Positions 63,540-64,000 of a DNA stretch of 64,000 nucleotides are shown piece after piece. Numbering within the stretch: position 1 is the stretch's first letter; every line of letters starts with the position of its first letter. Source of the stretch: Cervus elaphus (lineage: Eukaryota; Chordata; Mammalia; Artiodactyla; Cervidae); assembly GCF_910594005.1 (NCBI RefSeq), contig NW_025316730.1:310001-374000 (forward strand), read 5' to 3'. The notes beneath the pieces are model-generated. The model worked only from the letters and a program-made list of their open reading frames with translations, was not told where the DNA came from and did not search any database. The translations under genes and the position numbers were made by a program.

Positions 63540-64000
63540 AACAAACACGTGGGTGGAAGGGCCATCCCCGTCATAACTCGAGAATATACCCCAGGGTCCC
63601 GCCGCAACTCGAGAAAAACCATGAGACTTCCCCCTTGCCGCGAGATGAGGCTCGATTCTCCTGCACTGCATGCAGCGCAATTCCGTGTTGCACATCAAAC
63701 ATGAAAGCAGCCTTGATTTCCTTGATGGCACTGCAGAGAAACCCCAAGAACACTGTTTCAAGGCTAGAGGGATCCTGAGGTCACTGTAGCAACACGAAAG
63801 AGGTCCGTGGACCAAAAATCAACTTGAGATGAGAGGTTAGTCCCTGGCTTCGACTCCAGAGGAATACCACCTTACCACAAGCACCTGAAGAGGAGGCTTC
63901 TCTCAGCTCTAGATATGTGAGAGGGACCCTGATTTTGCGGACTCAAGTGGAATGGACACTGCGATGCCCTGACGCGAAATAAGGCCGGATATCCCTGCAG
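63540..64000. repeat. Dispersed matching segment I (offset 15,044 to ~48.5 kb)
   Basis: After block H the array switches to the variant set CCGTCATAACTCG, CCCCAGGGTCCC, GCTCGATTCTCC, GCATGCAG, CATCAAACATG, GAGGTCCGTGG, CAACTTGAGATG and CCCTGATTTTGCGG. Most of these occur near 48496-48920. Anchors 48828 and 63872 are 15,044 bp apart. The match may continue beyond the window. Confidence 0.72.
63872..64000. repeat. Partial monomer at right edge
   Basis: After the last anchor only 129 bp of a monomer remain, ending exactly at the conserved GGATATCCCTGCAG block. The variants CCCTGATTTTGCGG and GGACACTGCGATG match the monomer at 48828. The array continues beyond the window. Confidence 0.95.

Larger units (their letters stand above)
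1..64000. repeat. Ruminant satellite I-like tandem array, ~796-bp monomer, entire window
   Basis: All sequence belongs to one head-to-tail satellite. The anchor TTACCA falls at 351, 1146, 1942, 2738, 3533, 4327, 5123, 5919, 6715, 7511, 8307, 9103, 9898, 10693, 11489, 12285, 13081, 13877, 14672, 15468, 16264, 17060, 17855, 18651, 19447, 20242, 21038, 21834, 22629, 23423, 24219, 25015, 25811, 26607, 27402, 28197, 28993, 29789, 30584, 31380, 32176, 32969, 33765, 34561, 35356, 36151, 36947, 37743, 38531, 39318, 40114, 40900, 41696, 42482, 43278, 44073, 44868, 45655, 46451, 47246, 48041, 48828, 49624, 50420, 51207, 52003, 52799, 53595, 54382, 55176, 55962, 56749, 57545, 58341, 59137, 59924, 60718, 61503, 62290, 63085 and 63872. 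Spacings are 785-796 bp. The family call rests on the 31-bp internal period, CpG richness and monomer size typical of pecoran satellite I. That the sequence is a satellite is certain; the family is very likely; the species is unresolved. Confidence 0.97.
37743..64000. repeat. Right-hand array domain marked by 9-bp-deleted monomers
   Basis: Fourteen monomers here read TATGTGCTGAG, where the standard form has TATGTGAGAGGGACCCTGAG. They lack nine bases and are about 785-788 bp long. The deletion junctions follow bases 37790, 38578, 40161, 41743, 44915, 48088, 50467, 53642, 55223, 56009, 59184, 60765, 61550 and 63132. In 13 of the 14 the preceding base pair change GCTATGTG is linked. None occurs left of 37.7 kb. 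Standard 794-796 bp monomers are interspersed, so the domain is a mixture and not a pure new array. Confidence 0.93.

Noticed and set aside
1..64000. tRNA, rRNA, 5S or small RNA genes hidden in the repeat
   Set aside because: I saw no tRNA-like A/B box pair with a cloverleaf, and no rRNA segments. The monomer is fully explained by 31-bp subrepeats.
1..64000. Bacterial operons, phage or a novel defence system
   Set aside because: No stretch departs from the 796-bp period, so there is no room for genes. Codon-level signals are absent.

Overview
The whole 64-kb window is one uninterrupted tandem array of a single satellite DNA. The repeat is about 796 bp long, and all copies lie in the same orientation. 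Using the hexamer TTACCA (or its close variants) as a phase anchor, I can place 81 anchors from 351 to 63872. These define 80 complete monomers of 785-796 bp, with a partial monomer at each end. I see no gene, RNA gene, transposon, simple-repeat block or unique sequence anywhere. The many open frames on both strands are by-products of the repeat and are not annotated as genes.

Each monomer is built from diverged subrepeats of about 31 bp, many beginning CTCGAGA, CTCCAGA or CTCAAGA. It is rich in CpG and carries sites for BamHI, PstI, EcoRV and XhoI at fixed phase. A 31-bp-periodic, GC- and CpG-rich satellite with a monomer near 0.8 kb is the hallmark of the pecoran ruminant satellite I (1.715-related) family of centromeric/pericentromeric heterochromatin, known from sheep, goat and deer (the cattle monomer is about 1.4 kb). 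The host is therefore most likely a sheep/goat-like bovid or a cervid. I cannot fix the species from the sequence alone.

Above the monomer level the array is a mosaic of recent multi-monomer duplications. From 1 to 14271, a block of about 6.33 kb (8 monomers) occurs twice in tandem. A segment of about 7.15 kb from the window start reappears 19,096 bp later (19097-26250). Three-monomer blocks (2,387 bp offset) are repeated at 17.6-21.1 kb and 27.6-32.0 kb. Further right there are a 4-monomer tandem duplication (41.9-48.2 kb, offset 3,173), a 7-monomer duplication (50.4-61.2 kb, offset 5,542), a 3-monomer duplication continuing it (58.8-63.5 kb, offset 2,367), and two dispersed matches 10.3 and 15.0 kb apart.

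The array also has two compositional domains. A linked variant haplotype ('type B', with GCCAG, CTGCAGT, usually CTACACG and a 1-bp shorter AAACCACC) occurs nine times, only left of about 31 kb. A 9-bp deletion near the monomer anchor occurs 14 times, only from 37.7 kb onward. Inside the near-identical blocks, a patch of about 120 bp and single sites look converted from neighbouring monomers. No new functional system is visible. What deserves a second look is the nested repeat architecture, the domain boundary and the clustering of recombination breakpoints in one part of the monomer.
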